64,000 nt of DNA from Brucella thiophenivorans (GCF_002252445.1 NZ_NNRJ01000012.1:62001-126000); one strand, 5' to 3'. Counted from the stretch's first letter, positions 27,225 to 36,164 are shown. Made by a program: numbers and translations. The notes: generated from the sequence alone by a model not told the origin.

Positions 27225-28229
27225 TCACGCAACATCAAGCACGATTTTTCCGATGTGCTCACCACCTTCCATGCGCTCATGTGCGGCCCATGCATCATGC
27301 AATGGAAAGACCTTATCCATGACGGGTGCCACACGACGCTCAATCAGCAACGGCCAGACTTTCGCTTCCAGTTCACGCGCAATACCAGCCTTGAATTCAA
27401 CCGAACGCGCACGCAACGTCGAGCCTGTATGGGTCAGGCGCTTCATCATCACGAGTGCGAAATTTGCTGTTGCTTTGGCACCATTCAGAAAAGCGATTTG
27501 TACAATGCGTCCATCTTCCGCAGCGGCTTTGTAGTTGCGATCCACATAATCGCCGCCAACCATATCGAGAATGACATCAGCGCCCTTACCGCCGGTCACC
27601 TCTTTGACCACAGCAACAAAATCTTCGTCACGATAATTCACCGCGCGATCAGCACCAAGCTTCTCACAGGCTTCACACTTGTCAGTGGAACCTGCTGTGA
27701 CAATAACCTTTGCACCAAAAGCTTTTGCAAGCTGAATGGCCGTCGTGCCAATGCCAGATGACCCGCCATGGATCAGCAAGGTCTCGCCTTCCTTCAATCC
27801 GCCACGCTCAAACACGTTGTGCCAGACCGTAAAAAAGGTCTCAGGGATTGCCGCAGCCTCTTTATATCCATAGCCCGATGGCAAAGGCAGCGCATTGCTT
27901 TCATGCACCGTGGCATAGTCGGCATAGCCGCCGCCTGCCAGCAGCGCCACCACCTGATCACCGACCTTATAACGCCCGACGTCGTCACCAAGCCCAACTA
28001 TATCCCCTGCAACTTCCAGCCCCGGAATGTCAGATGCACCGTGCGGCGGCGCATAACTGCCCTGACGTTGCAGCACATCGGGCCTGTTTACGCCCGCAGC
28101 GCGTATGCGCACCAACACCTCACCCGTTTTTGGAACAGGCAACGCTCGTTGCACAGGGCGCAAGACATTTGCCTCACCCGGCGCAGAGATTTCAATTGCT
28201 GTCATTTGCGAAGGCAATTTGTCCATCAT
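27225..28229 (-). CDS. NAD(P)H:quinone oxidoreductase, zinc-free MDR family
   Basis: The 334-residue protein has the medium-chain fold. It has RAAGVNRPDVLQRQG in place of zinc ligands and the NADPH motif GGSSGIGTTAIQLAKAFGAKV. It resembles the PIG3-type quinone reductases. The ATG at 28229 has AGGAG seven bases before it. The longer frame to 28325 is rejected. It is divergent from the DUF1192 gene. Confidence 0.9.
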   Translation of the reverse strand: MMDKLPSQMTAIEISAPGEANVLRPVQRALPVPKTGEVLVRIRAAGVNRPDVLQRQGSYAPPHGASDIPGLEVAGDIVGLGDDVGRYKVGDQVVALLAGGGYADYATVHESNALPLPSGYGYKEAAAIPETFFTVWHNVFERGGLKEGETLLIHGGSSGIGTTAIQLAKAFGAKVIVTAGSTDKCEACEKLGADRAVNYRDEDFVAVVKEVTGGKGADVILDMVGGDYVDRNYKAAAEDGRIVQIAFLNGAKATANFALVMMKRLTHTGSTLRARSVEFKAGIARELEAKVWPLLIERRVAPVMDKVFPLHDAWAAHERMEGGEHIGKIVLDVA

Positions 28230-28395
28230 GATCAAGCTCCTGTTCAAACGTCTCATTGCAGAAATACCGCACATGAAAGCGGGCTTCGTAATTCGAGATA
28301 ATTCATCATCGATTTCTGAAAACATATATGCGAAGATTCAAGGTGTTAAATCTTTTCTGTCTTTATAAACGCGTCATTGACTCCGGAGGAAGGAC

Positions 28396-28587
28396 ATGAG
28401 CGAACTTGATGAAGATGCAGGAAAACCACGCAGCAGTGTGGTTTTAAGTGAAGACGAGCTGTCTTTGCTGTCGGTGATTGAAATCGACCAGCACATCGCT
28501 TTGCTACAATCCGAAATCGAACGCCTGAAAGCCGAAAGGCTCAAAAAGGGAGACAGCCGTGCCGCAGCCGAGGCGCTTTTCCGCTGA
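28396..28587 (+). CDS. DUF1192 family small protein
   Basis: The 63-residue protein has the family pattern ELSLLSVIEIDQHIALLQSEIERLKAE and the conserved end AAAEALFR. It is an acidic N-terminus followed by a short coiled coil. The function is unknown. GGAGGAAGGAC gives a very strong ribosome site. Confidence 0.85.
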   Translation: MSELDEDAGKPRSSVVLSEDELSLLSVIEIDQHIALLQSEIERLKAERLKKGDSRAAAEALFR

Positions 28588-28598
28588 TCTGCGGGAAC

Positions 28599-28702
28599 GA
28601 GAGCGGTTCCGGTTTCATTGAAATAGTCAGAATCGCTCTATCTCTCTTTTTGTGCATTCTCCCACGTAAAGCCGATTCTAACTTTTGCTGGAAATGCTTT
28701 AA
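28599..28702. repeat. dispersed palindromic repeat, copy 5
   Basis: GAGAGCGGTTCCGG ... GAATCGCTCTATC and then TTTGCTGGAAATGCTTTAA. It shares the AGAGCGGTTCC arm with copy 2. A weak hairpin AAGCAGCT/AGCTGCTT follows at 28711-28733. Confidence 0.55.
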
Positions 28703-28749
28703 CGACCAAACAAAGCAGCTTTAGAGCTGCTTCATAAAATACCGGGAAC

Positions 28750-29994
28750 GTGATCTTGCGAATTTACATTCAGGTTCTGGCGCTGCTGTGCGGCACAGCC
28801 TTTCTTTTAATGGCTTCCGGTCTTCACGGTCTGCTGCTGCCATTGCGCGGCGGAATTGAAGGCTTTTCCGTCACTTCACTCGGTCTTCTCGGCACCACAT
28901 GGGCTGGTGGCTTTGTTGCAGGCTGTCTGTTTGCACCACGCCTTGTGCGCCGTGTTGGCCATGTTCGGGCCTTCGGTTGCTTTGCTGCTTCTGCGGCAAT
29001 TATCGCGCTTTTATCCGGCATTTATATCGACGCGATGATGTGGATCATCCTGCGCACCTTTACCGGCTTTTCCATGGCAGGTGCCTTTATGGTCATCGAA
29101 AGCTGGCTCAACGAACGCGCTACAAATGAATCTCGCGGCAAGATTTTCGGCCTCTACATGATGGTCAATTATGGTGCGACCATGAGCGGCCAGATGATGG
29201 TGGCAAACGGTGACATTCGTTCTGATCACCTTTTTATGATCACCGGCATATTGTTCTGTCTAGCGCTGATCCCGACTGCCATGTCGACCGCTGTCAGTCC
29301 TAAACCTCTGACTGAAGTCAAACTGGATCTCAAAGCACTTTATCGCAATTCACCAGCGGCCTTTGTCGGCTGCATTCTGATCGGCATCGCCAATGGCGCA
29401 TGGGGAACACTGGGCGCGGTTTTTGGTGCAAAATCAGGCATCACAACGACCGAAATCGCATTCATGGTCAGCGTGACCATAGCGGCAGGTGCCTTGATGC
29501 AAATCCCTGTCGGACGTATTTCCGATCTCATTGACCGGCGTTATGTGCTTGCAGGTGTAGCCTCGCTTGCAGCTTTGGTCGGTCTGATGGCCTTCATCAT
29601 TGGTCCAACTGATGGCAAGACCATCATCATCATGACCGGCTGTTATGGTGCGCTTGCCTATGCGCTTTATCCGGTTGCCGTAGCCCACGCCAACGATCAC
29701 GCGACCTCGGAAAGCTTTGTGAAAGTCTCAAGCGGACTGCTGCTGCTTTATGGGTTTGGCACCATGCTAGGCCCTCTTTTAGCAGCGGCAGCAATGGATA
29801 TTTTCTGGCCTGCCGGGCTCTTCGCGGTGACCGCACTCGCTCATATTTCGATCACAGGCCACGCACTGTTTCGCTCACGCAAGCGCGCATCCATTCCGAA
29901 AGCTGAAAAGGAACAGTTCAAGAGCATGCCTTCCGAAAAAAGCGCCACACCGGAAGCGATGCTGCTCGACCCGCGCGCAGAGACAGAAAACTAG
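28750..29994 (+). CDS. MFS transporter (YcaD-like)
   Basis: The 414-residue protein has twelve predicted membrane helices and YcaD/UMF-type features (GLLGTTWAGGFVAGCLFAPRLVRRVGH; RTFTGFSMAGAFMVIESWLNERA). The substrate is unknown. The start appears to be GTG at 28750, with a TTG two codons on as the alternative. The last 30 residues are hydrophilic, and the stop codon lies in a dispersed repeat. Confidence 0.85.
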   Translation: MILRIYIQVLALLCGTAFLLMASGLHGLLLPLRGGIEGFSVTSLGLLGTTWAGGFVAGCLFAPRLVRRVGHVRAFGCFAASAAIIALLSGIYIDAMMWIILRTFTGFSMAGAFMVIESWLNERATNESRGKIFGLYMMVNYGATMSGQMMVANGDIRSDHLFMITGILFCLALIPTAMSTAVSPKPLTEVKLDLKALYRNSPAAFVGCILIGIANGAWGTLGAVFGAKSGITTTEIAFMVSVTIAAGALMQIPVGRISDLIDRRYVLAGVASLAALVGLMAFIIGPTDGKTIIIMTGCYGALAYALYPVAVAHANDHATSESFVKVSSGLLLLYGFGTMLGPLLAAAAMDIFWPAGLFAVTALAHISITGHALFRSRKRASIPKAEKEQFKSMPSEKSATPEAMLLDPRAETEN

Positions 29995-30090
29995 CGCATG
30001 TCTGCCAAAAGTGGGAACCGGTTTTGGGATAAGATGTTCGCAAAAACAAATATTGAGAGCGCTTCTTATGGTTCAATCAAAACATAAAAT
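29994..30090. repeat. dispersed palindromic repeat, copy 6
   Basis: It carries the full consensus: GCGCATGTCTGCCAAAAG, then TGGGAACCGGTTTTGGGATA and GCAAAAACAAA. The first base completes the TAG stop of the MFS gene. It is nearly identical, in opposite orientation, to the copy at 47.6 kb. Confidence 0.7.
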
Positions 30091-30103
30091 TTTCTAACCA
30101 ACA

Positions 30104-30213
30104 AAAAAGCAGCGAAAATTCGCTGCTTTTTACGATGCCTTCAAATAAGATTCTGTTTTATCAAAAAGATCTTTTATCAAAAAACAATGCGCGGCGGCTG
30201 ACACGCAGCCGCC
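30104..30213. terminator. two hairpins between converging genes
   Basis: AAAAAGCAGCG/CGCTGCTTTTT (30104-30131) is a good terminator for the rightward MFS gene. GGCGGCTG/CAGCCGCC (30193-30213), with a T run a few bases beyond on the minus strand, can end the leftward DUF465 transcript. Confidence 0.7.
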
Positions 30214-30281
30214 AACATCTTTAGCAATATAACCCTATTGATCCTCATCAATTGCGATAGATATTGCTCTCAATTAGACCC

Positions 30282-30464
30282 TTAATGGCGGGTTACCTGA
30301 GTCTTCAGCTTTTCTATCTGCTCTTTGAGCACGAGTTTCTTACGCTTGAGATTTACAACATGAAGATTGTCCGTTGCCGGTGACGCCAAGGCATCAGAAA
30401 TTTCCTGCTCCAGAGCGCCGTGCTTCTTTTCGAGCGTGGCAAGATGGGACTCAATAGCCATCAT
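30282..30464 (-). CDS. DUF465 (YdcH-like) small protein
   Basis: The 60-residue helical protein contains HLATLEKKHGALEQEISDAL and the basic LKRKKLVLKEQIEKL motif of DUF465. AAGGAG precedes the ATG-ATG pair. The function is unknown. A second DUF465 gene is divergently placed 328 bp away. Confidence 0.85.
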   Translation of the reverse strand: MMAIESHLATLEKKHGALEQEISDALASPATDNLHVVNLKRKKLVLKEQIEKLKTQVTRH

Positions 30465-30792
30465 CAGTTCTCCTTTGATTGATTTCCCAAAGGACGAAAC
30501 GTTGCGTGAAGTACCTGCCAACCGCAAAGCTTCATCCGTTCACACTGCACAAATACCCGAACCACTCCTGTTTTTTCGGGCCATTTACACAGTCCCGACC
30601 ACCATGAACCGCAGCCCGCTGGCAGCCGTCCATGACAGAACCGTGACACTGTGGCATGAGTTTGATCTAAAGTCGAATTTGTCGTGGTAGCATTTTCCAA
30701 TCACGAAAAATGTGATAAAGGCTTCGCCAGAAACGGGTCTGCACCACTCCGGTGCGCCCGTCATATTATTTTGCAGAAACGGGGCAAACCGC
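30465..30792. other. intergenic region between divergent DUF465 genes
   Basis: This 328-bp stretch must hold two divergent promoters. I see no credible gene, only AT-rich sequence near 30680-30720 before the rightward gene and no clear repeat. Confidence 0.4.
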
Positions 30793-30996
30793 ATGTCCGA
30801 TCAGGAACAGGCCGAAGTTAGATTGGTCGTGGCACGTCTGAAACAGGAACACGCGGATTTCGATGCAGCCATCAATGCCATGATGCAGGTCGGCTGTGAT
30901 CAGTTGCGTATCCAGCGCATGAAAAAGAAAAAACTGTCCATCAAGGACAAGCTGCAGGAACTGGAAGATCAGGTCATCCCCGACATCATTGCCTGA
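30793..30996 (+). CDS. DUF465 (YdcH-like) small protein, second copy
   Basis: The 67-residue protein (MSDQEQAEVRLVVARLKQEH...) has the same helix and RMKKKKLSIKDKLQELEDQ motif as the leftward neighbour but differs in the N-terminal half. It has its own terminator and stands directly before purEK. Confidence 0.85.
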   Translation: MSDQEQAEVRLVVARLKQEHADFDAAINAMMQVGCDQLRIQRMKKKKLSIKDKLQELEDQVIPDIIA

Positions 30997-31019
30997 GTAT
31001 TCGATAGCAGAGAGTTTAT

Positions 31020-31047
31020 AGCCGGGTTCCGCCCGGCTTTGTTTTTA
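31020..31047 (+). terminator. terminator between DUF465 and purE
   Basis: AGCCGGG-ttccg-CCCGGCT followed by TTGTTTTT. Confidence 0.8.
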
Positions 31048-31081
31048 CCACACCAACAAAAAAGCTAAACAGGACGGATCA

Positions 31082-31576
31082 ATGAGCGTGAGTGCAGACG
31101 TTGCCATCATTATGGGAAGCCAATCTGATTGGGAAACCATGCGTCATGCAGCCATAACACTGGATACGCTGGGCATTTCCTTTGACGCCCGCATCGTTTC
31201 CGCCCACCGCACCCCTGATCGCCTCGTTGCTTTTGCCAAAGGAGCGAAGGCCGAAGGCTTTAAGGTGGTAATTGCTGGCGCAGGCGGTGCCGCCCACCTT
31301 CCCGGCATGGCGGCAGCCATGACCCCTCTTCCGGTCTTTGGCGTACCGGTGCAATCCAAAGCACTTTCGGGACAGGATTCACTTCTTTCGATCGTGCAGA
31401 TGCCCGCTGGCATTCCGGTCGGAACTTTGGCTATTGGCCGTGCCGGTGCAGTGAATGCAGCACTTCTCGCAGCAGCCGTTCTCGCACTTTATGACGATGC
31501 ACTCGCTGCCCGTCTCGACGATTGGCGCACGGCGCAAACCGAAAGCGTTGCAGAACGCCCATCCGACGAGGTCTGA
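31082..31576 (+). CDS. purE: N5-carboxyaminoimidazole ribonucleotide mutase
   Basis: The 164-residue protein has the PurE signature GSQSDWETM (about 11-19), SAHRTPDR and [13 protein letters not shown]. It converts N5-CAIR to CAIR in purine synthesis. The stop is separated by one base from the purK ATG, so the two are translationally linked. Confidence 0.96.
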   Translation: MSVSADVAIIMGSQSDWETMRHAAITLDTLGISFDARIVSAHRTPDRLVAFAKGAKAEGFKVVIAGAGGAAHLPGMAAAMTPLPVFGVPVQSKALSGQDSLLSIVQMPAGIPVGTLAIGRAGAVNAALLAAAVLALYDDALAARLDDWRTAQTESVAERPSDEV

Positions 31577-31577
31577 T

Positions 31578-32666
31578 ATGGCACATTCAGCATTAAAAGC
31601 GGGATCGACTATCGGCATTATCGGCGGAGGCCAGCTTGGCCGCATGCTCGCCATGGCTGCCGCTCGCCTCGGCTATGAAACGATCATTCTGGAACCACAG
31701 GCCGATTGCCCGGCGGCTCAGGTTGCAAATCGCCAGATCGTTGCAGCCTATGATGATCCAAAGGGGCTCGCAGAACTCGCAGCAGCTTCTGACGTCATTA
31801 CCTATGAATTCGAGAACGTACCTGTATCAGCTGCTGACAAGCTGGTAGAATCGGCTCTTGTTTTCCCGCCACCCGCAGCACTCGAAATCTCGCAGGACCG
31901 TTTCACTGAAAAACAGTTCCTCAATGAAACCGGCATCGAAACAGCGCCGTGGCGTCTGGTCGATGATGAAGAAACACTCATTGCAGCGCTTGGCGCGCTT
32001 GGGCAGCGCGGAATCCTAAAAACCCGCCGCTTTGGCTATGACGGCAAGGGCCAGGTCCGCCTGACTTCACTAGATGAAAACGAAGTCCGTTCAGCACTTG
32101 AGGCCATCAAGCACGCACCAGCGATTCTCGAAGGTTTTGTTGCTTTCGAACGTGAAGTCTCGGTGATTGCAGCGCGTGACAGCAGTGGTTATGTCGCAAT
32201 CTTCGATATCGCTGAAAACGTTCACAAGGACGGCATACTGGCAACCTCAAGCGTTCCGGCAGTAATCTCTGATCAGACAGCGCAAACAGCGCATCAAGCC
32301 GCAGAGAAGCTTCTCCATGCGCTCGACTATGTCGGCGTGTTGGGCCTCGAATTCTTCGTACTGGCTGACGGCACCCTGCTTGCCAATGAGTTTGCCCCGC
32401 GCGTGCATAATTCCGGCCACTGGACGGAAGCCGCCTGCGCGATCTCGCAGTTCGAACAGCATATCCGTGCGGTAGCCGGTCTTCCGCTGGGTGACACCGT
32501 GCGGCATTCCGACTGTGTGATGGAGAATCTGATAGGTGACGATATTGATGATGTTCCGGCGATTCTAAGAGAATCGAATGCCGTGCTGCATCTTTACGGC
32601 AAGAAGGAAGCGCGCCCGGGCCGCAAAATGGGTCATGTGACCCGCATAAAGCCCCGCGCAAGTTGA
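31578..32666 (+). CDS. purK: N5-carboxyaminoimidazole ribonucleotide synthase
   Basis: The 362-residue ATP-grasp enzyme begins with GIIGGGQLGRMLAMAAARLG and contains KTRRFGYDGKGQ, EGFVAFEREVSVIAAR and NEFAPRVHNSGHWT. It makes N5-CAIR from AIR, ATP and bicarbonate, the substrate of PurE. The ATG at 31578 follows purE directly. Confidence 0.96.
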   Translation: MAHSALKAGSTIGIIGGGQLGRMLAMAAARLGYETIILEPQADCPAAQVANRQIVAAYDDPKGLAELAAASDVITYEFENVPVSAADKLVESALVFPPPAALEISQDRFTEKQFLNETGIETAPWRLVDDEETLIAALGALGQRGILKTRRFGYDGKGQVRLTSLDENEVRSALEAIKHAPAILEGFVAFEREVSVIAARDSSGYVAIFDIAENVHKDGILATSSVPAVISDQTAQTAHQAAEKLLHALDYVGVLGLEFFVLADGTLLANEFAPRVHNSGHWTEAACAISQFEQHIRAVAGLPLGDTVRHSDCVMENLIGDDIDDVPAILRESNAVLHLYGKKEARPGRKMGHVTRIKPRAS

Positions 32667-32669
32667 TCG

Positions 32670-32702
32670 TTAGCAGAGGAATCTGCCTGATTCCTCTGCT
32701 AA
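32670..32702. terminator. 13-bp perfect inverted repeat after purK
   Basis: TTAGCAGAGGAAT/ATTCCTCTGCTAA with a 7-base loop. There is no T run, so it may act as an RNA-stabilising 3' hairpin or a Rho-assisted end. Confidence 0.55.
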
Positions 32703-32758
32703 CAGGCCGCCAGCCTAAGTTTTTCCGAGGCAGGCCTCGTGAATCTGCCGCGCAGCAG

Positions 32759-32849
32759 TTGACATTTGGCTGAAATATTGTGTATTTCGGCCAACCCTTC
32801 GGGCAGGAATACTGCCTGTAACCAATTGGCGCCTTGGGCGCCTGTTTTT
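32759..32849 (+). promoter_or_regulatory. rpmJ promoter and terminator-like leader hairpin
   Basis: TTGACA, 18 bp, TATTTC (32759-32788) is a good promoter. About 35 bases after the expected start the leader contains GGCGCC-ttg-GGCGCC followed by TGTTTTT (32828-32849), an intrinsic-terminator shape 53 bp before rpmJ. Confidence 0.5.
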
Positions 32850-32902
32850 ATGCAGCCCGACGGCATGTCCTGTCGATGGGCCAACCAAGACCGGTGATTG
32901 AC

Positions 32903-33028
32903 ATGAAGATCAAGAATTCGCTCAAGGCGCTCAAGGCCCGTCATCGTGACTGCCAGCTCGTTCGCCGTAAGGGCCGCGTTTACATCATCAATAAGACTGC
33001 TCCGCGCTTCAAGGCTCGTCAGGGCTAA
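32903..33028 (+). CDS. rpmJ: 50S ribosomal protein L36
   Basis: The 41-residue protein ([20 protein letters not shown]...) is the L36 form with a single cysteine, lacking the zinc ribbon (YkgO-like). ATG at 32903 is the only start giving the right length. Confidence 0.95.
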   Translation: MKIKNSLKALKARHRDCQLVRRKGRVYIINKTAPRFKARQG

Positions 33029-33042
33029 TCTTATTTCTGATT

Positions 33043-33070
33043 TTGCATTTGACGTTTCGCTGCGTATAAT
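33043..33070 (+). promoter_or_regulatory. promoter of the TPR protein gene
   Basis: TTGCAT, 16 bp, TATAAT lies just before the ATG at 33078. The -10 is perfect but only seven bases upstream of the ATG, so the transcript would be leaderless or nearly so. Confidence 0.45.
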
Positions 33071-33077
33071 AAACATT

Positions 33078-33743
33078 ATGCGCATGCGGAACGTTTTTGC
33101 ACATCTGAACCACATCACGCTTTTATCGGCCTTCAGTGCAGCTTTGCTTGTATCAAGCCCTGCTCTCGCCGATACAAAGCCGCCGCTGACTGCCCCCCTA
33201 TCGCCCGTGCAGGCAGGTGCAGTCAGCGAGCAAAAGCCTGCTCCGACTGCTGAACAAACGCCAGAAGAGCGCCTCGAAAAGCTTTTCACCGATCTCAAGC
33301 GCACCTCCGATGAAACCAAAGCACGTCGCATTACTGTGCAGATCAATCAGATCTGGTCACAGTCAGGCAGCGCTACAGTCGATCTTCTAGTGCAATGGGC
33401 AAGCAGCGCCATGCTCGAAAAGCGCTACCCGGCAGCAATCGATTTTCTTAATGAAGCCATCGCCATCGACCCGGACTACGCGGAAGCATGGAACCGTCGT
33501 GCGACAGTTTATTACCTCAGCAATGATTATGCGCATGCAATGTATGACATCAATCGCACGCTGGAGCTCGAGCCGCGCCATTATGGAGCGCTCACCGGAA
33601 TGGCAGAGATTCTGCGCGCTCGAGGCCTTAAAGAACAAGCCTTGAAGGCATACGAACAGGCTCTTGACGTTAATCCAATGATGCGTGACGCGCAAAAAGG
33701 CTTGCTGGATCTCACAGACGAACTCAGCGACATCCGCACCTGA
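33078..33743 (+). CDS. exported TPR-repeat protein
   Basis: The 221-residue protein starts with a signal peptide (MRMRNVFAHLNHITLLSAF ... SPALA, cleavage near 31). A Pro/Ala-rich linker follows, then tetratricopeptide repeats from about residue 105 (AIDFLNEAIAIDPDYAEAWNRRATVYY and two more). TPRs mediate protein contacts; the partner is unknown. The gene is probably independent of rpmJ. Confidence 0.85.
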   Translation: MRMRNVFAHLNHITLLSAFSAALLVSSPALADTKPPLTAPLSPVQAGAVSEQKPAPTAEQTPEERLEKLFTDLKRTSDETKARRITVQINQIWSQSGSATVDLLVQWASSAMLEKRYPAAIDFLNEAIAIDPDYAEAWNRRATVYYLSNDYAHAMYDINRTLELEPRHYGALTGMAEILRARGLKEQALKAYEQALDVNPMMRDAQKGLLDLTDELSDIRT

Positions 33744-33767
33744 TTCTCTCTAACTACCCCAAACAAA

Positions 33768-33796
33768 AACGCGCCCCGAAAGGAGCGCGTTTTTTC
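33768..33796 (+). terminator. terminator after the TPR gene
   Basis: ACGCGC/GCGCGT followed by TTTTTC. Confidence 0.8.
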
Positions 33797-33900
33797 TTAT
33801 CCGTGAAGCCTGCCCAAACTGAATGGGATTCGGGATTATGGTAAGCTGAAAATGGTGGAGTTTGAGAACCGGCGCGTGGCGTATTAAGAGCATAATCCGA

Positions 33901-33984
33901 CCGGAGTGAAACGAGGATCGATAAGATTATGCTTCAAGCAAAAGAGTTTAAAACGCTGATCTGATAAAATCAGATCAGCGTTTT
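33901..33984. repeat. degenerate dispersed repeat and 16-bp hairpin downstream of pyk
   Basis: GTGAAACGAGGATCGATAAG and GCAAAAGAGTTTAAA resemble the dispersed element. They are followed by a perfect 16-bp inverted repeat (33950-33965 and 33969-33984, loop of three A) that probably ends the leftward pyk transcript. The remainder of the gap 33797-33900 shows nothing recognisable. Confidence 0.45.
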
Positions 33985-34053
33985 AAAATATGTGAGCACC
34001 GGAAGCGCAAAACTACGCCATTTGCAAGCCAACAAAAACCGAATACCGCCAGT

Positions 34054-35490
34054 TTAGTCGGTGGACTGACCGTCGGCGCCAATATAGGCGATACGCAGAA
34101 GGTTGGTCGCACCCGGCGTCCCAAACGGCACACCTGCGGTAACAATCAAGCGGTCACCAGCTTTGCCAAACTCTTCCTTGAACGCAACCTGACAGGCGTG
34201 ATCAACCATGTCTTCGAGATCATGCGCGTCTTCTGTCACAACGCAATGCAGACCCCACACAACCGAAAGGCGGCGCGCTGTGTCGACAACAGGCGAAAGC
34301 GCGATGATTGGTGTACGGGGACGTTCACGCGCCGCACGAAGACCGGTTGTGCCGGAGGCGGTGTAGGTAACAATTGCCGACAGGTTCAGCGTTTCCGCAA
34401 TCTGACGAGCAGCGAGCGAAATCGCATCGGCGCCGGTTGGTTCGGGGATTGCGCGCTGTGCATCGAGAATGCCAGGATAGGTTGGCTCACGTTCAACTTT
34501 TTCGGCAATGCGGTTCATGGTGGCAACAGCTTCGACCGGATACTGGCCGGAAGCCGATTCAGCCGAAAGCATAACAGCATCCGCGCCTTCAAACACAGCC
34601 GTTGCAACGTCCGACACTTCCGCGCGGGTTGGAACAGGTGCTGTGATCATCGATTCGAGCATCTGCGTTGCAACCACAACCGGCTTACCAGCGCGACGAG
34701 CCTTGCGGATCATCTGCTTCTGAATGCCTGGAACACTTTCCAACGGCATTTCCACACCGAGATCGCCACGCGCAACCATGATTGCATCGGAAAGTTCGAT
34801 GATTTCATCAAGACGCGTTACAGCCTGCGGCTTTTCGATCTTCGACATCAAGCCGACCTTGCCGCCTGAAATCTTGCGCGCTTCGATCAGATCTTCCGGG
34901 CGCTGAATGAACGACAGCGCAACCCAGTCGATTTCTTCCTTGAGAACCGCATCAAAATCCTTGTAGTCTTTTTCAGTCAGTGCGCCGACGCCGAGTGTAG
35001 TATCCGGCAGGCTCACGCCCTTTCGGTCGGAAATGCTGGTGCCTGCAACAACCGTACACCGAATCGACTTGCCATCACTGGCTTCTGCGATCAGTTCCAG
35101 CTTGCCATCATCAATGAGAAGACGGTGGCCTGGCTCAACAGCTTCAAGAATTTCAGGGTGTGGAAGATAGACGCGTGTTTCATCACCCGGCTCTTGGTTG
35201 TTGTCGAGCGTGAAAGTCTGACCAGCAGCGAGCGTCACCTTGGTATTCTTGAACTTGCCAACGCGCAGCTTTGGTCCCTGAAGATCGGCAAGAATGCCGA
35301 TCGGACGACCCACAGCCTTTTCGACATTGCGAATACGCTGAACAAGCGTGCGCATCATGTCATGATCGGCATGGCTCATATTGATACGGAAGACGTCTGC
35401 TCCGGCTTCAAAAAGCTGACGGATGACGGATTCTTCGCCGGACGCCGGGCCGAGTGTGGCGAGAATCTTGACCTTGCGGTTGCGCTTCAT
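34054..35490 (-). CDS. pyk: pyruvate kinase
   Basis: The 478-residue enzyme has ATLGPAS near the N-terminus, the active-site MSKIEKPQAV (about 215-224), MVARGDLGVEMP and AVMLSAESASGQYP. It makes pyruvate and ATP from phosphoenolpyruvate. Its ATG overlaps the TGA of the DUF1036 gene, so both are made from one transcript. Operator-like sites shared with tkt lie upstream of that pair. Confidence 0.97.
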   Translation of the reverse strand: MKRNRKVKILATLGPASGEESVIRQLFEAGADVFRINMSHADHDMMRTLVQRIRNVEKAVGRPIGILADLQGPKLRVGKFKNTKVTLAAGQTFTLDNNQEPGDETRVYLPHPEILEAVEPGHRLLIDDGKLELIAEASDGKSIRCTVVAGTSISDRKGVSLPDTTLGVGALTEKDYKDFDAVLKEEIDWVALSFIQRPEDLIEARKISGGKVGLMSKIEKPQAVTRLDEIIELSDAIMVARGDLGVEMPLESVPGIQKQMIRKARRAGKPVVVATQMLESMITAPVPTRAEVSDVATAVFEGADAVMLSAESASGQYPVEAVATMNRIAEKVEREPTYPGILDAQRAIPEPTGADAISLAARQIAETLNLSAIVTYTASGTTGLRAARERPRTPIIALSPVVDTARRLSVVWGLHCVVTEDAHDLEDMVDHACQVAFKEEFGKAGDRLIVTAGVPFGTPGATNLLRIAYIGADGQSTD

Positions 35491-35948
35491 TGATTATTCG
35501 TTCCTGTAACTGTGGAGTTTTCTAACGGCGTTTCGTCTGTAAGCTGTACCATCCAGCTTGATTGTTCCCCGGTATCGTATTCCTGGAAGCCATTGCGCTG
35601 AAAGCCGCGCGCAAAGCAGTCCTGAACACCTGTGATGCGGAATTCCTTTTCAGCCACACACATGTTCACTTTGCCTTCCCAGCGGCCACCGCTCTGGGAA
35701 TCTTCGGCATAAAGATAATAATAGCGTGAGGTTAGCGGCCCCTCGATCAGCGTTTTGCAGGTCGAGCCGTCAATATGCCACCAGCCCTCTGTCACCCAGC
35801 CAGCCTTGGCACGATAACCAATGGCGACCCCAACCAGGTTCTGGGTCGAATTACAGACTCGAAAATCGGCTCGCGCTTCCAGCGATGTCATGCCCAGAGC
35901 ACCGACAAGCACACTGGAAAACATACCTAAAAAAAGTGGAAGTCGCAT
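35487..35948 (-). CDS. DUF1036 exported protein
   Basis: The 153-residue protein has a signal peptide (MRLPLFLGMFSSVLVGALG, end near ARA) and the DUF1036 pattern: FRVCNSTQNLVGVAIGYRA, GWWHIDGSTCKTLIEGPL, YYYLYAED. Cysteines probably pair in the periplasm. AAGGAG precedes the ATG at 35948. The gene overlaps pyk by four bases, an unusual link of an envelope protein to glycolysis. Confidence 0.85.
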   Translation of the reverse strand: MRLPLFLGMFSSVLVGALGMTSLEARADFRVCNSTQNLVGVAIGYRAKAGWVTEGWWHIDGSTCKTLIEGPLTSRYYYLYAEDSQSGGRWEGKVNMCVAEKEFRITGVQDCFARGFQRNGFQEYDTGEQSSWMVQLTDETPLENSTVTGTNNQ

Positions 35949-36120
35949 TCGCCGAACTCCTTCAACCCGCAATCACTTTTGTCTCACTGAAGGAGACTAT
36001 TTTTGGTTGCTCTCTTTTCGGCAGTTTCGCCTTTGATGTCAACGCAATCCCGGAGAGAACGAACCAGTTACAGCATTTCAAGTAAACGTGCATAGAGGCA
36101 TAAGGCCAAAAAATGCGATA

Positions 36121-36164
36121 TTTAAACGATTAGATTGTTTGATTTTGTTTAAATATCGATTCAA
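36121..36164. promoter_or_regulatory. operator-like sites upstream of DUF1036-pyk
   Basis: TTTAAACGATTAGA (36121-36134) matches TTTAATCGATTAAA at 12 of 14 positions. AAATATCGATTCAA (36151-36164) shares the ATCGATT core. The sites resemble those before tkt. They lie between the leftward DUF1036-pyk pair and the rightward amidohydrolase gene, so either could be the target. Confidence 0.45.
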
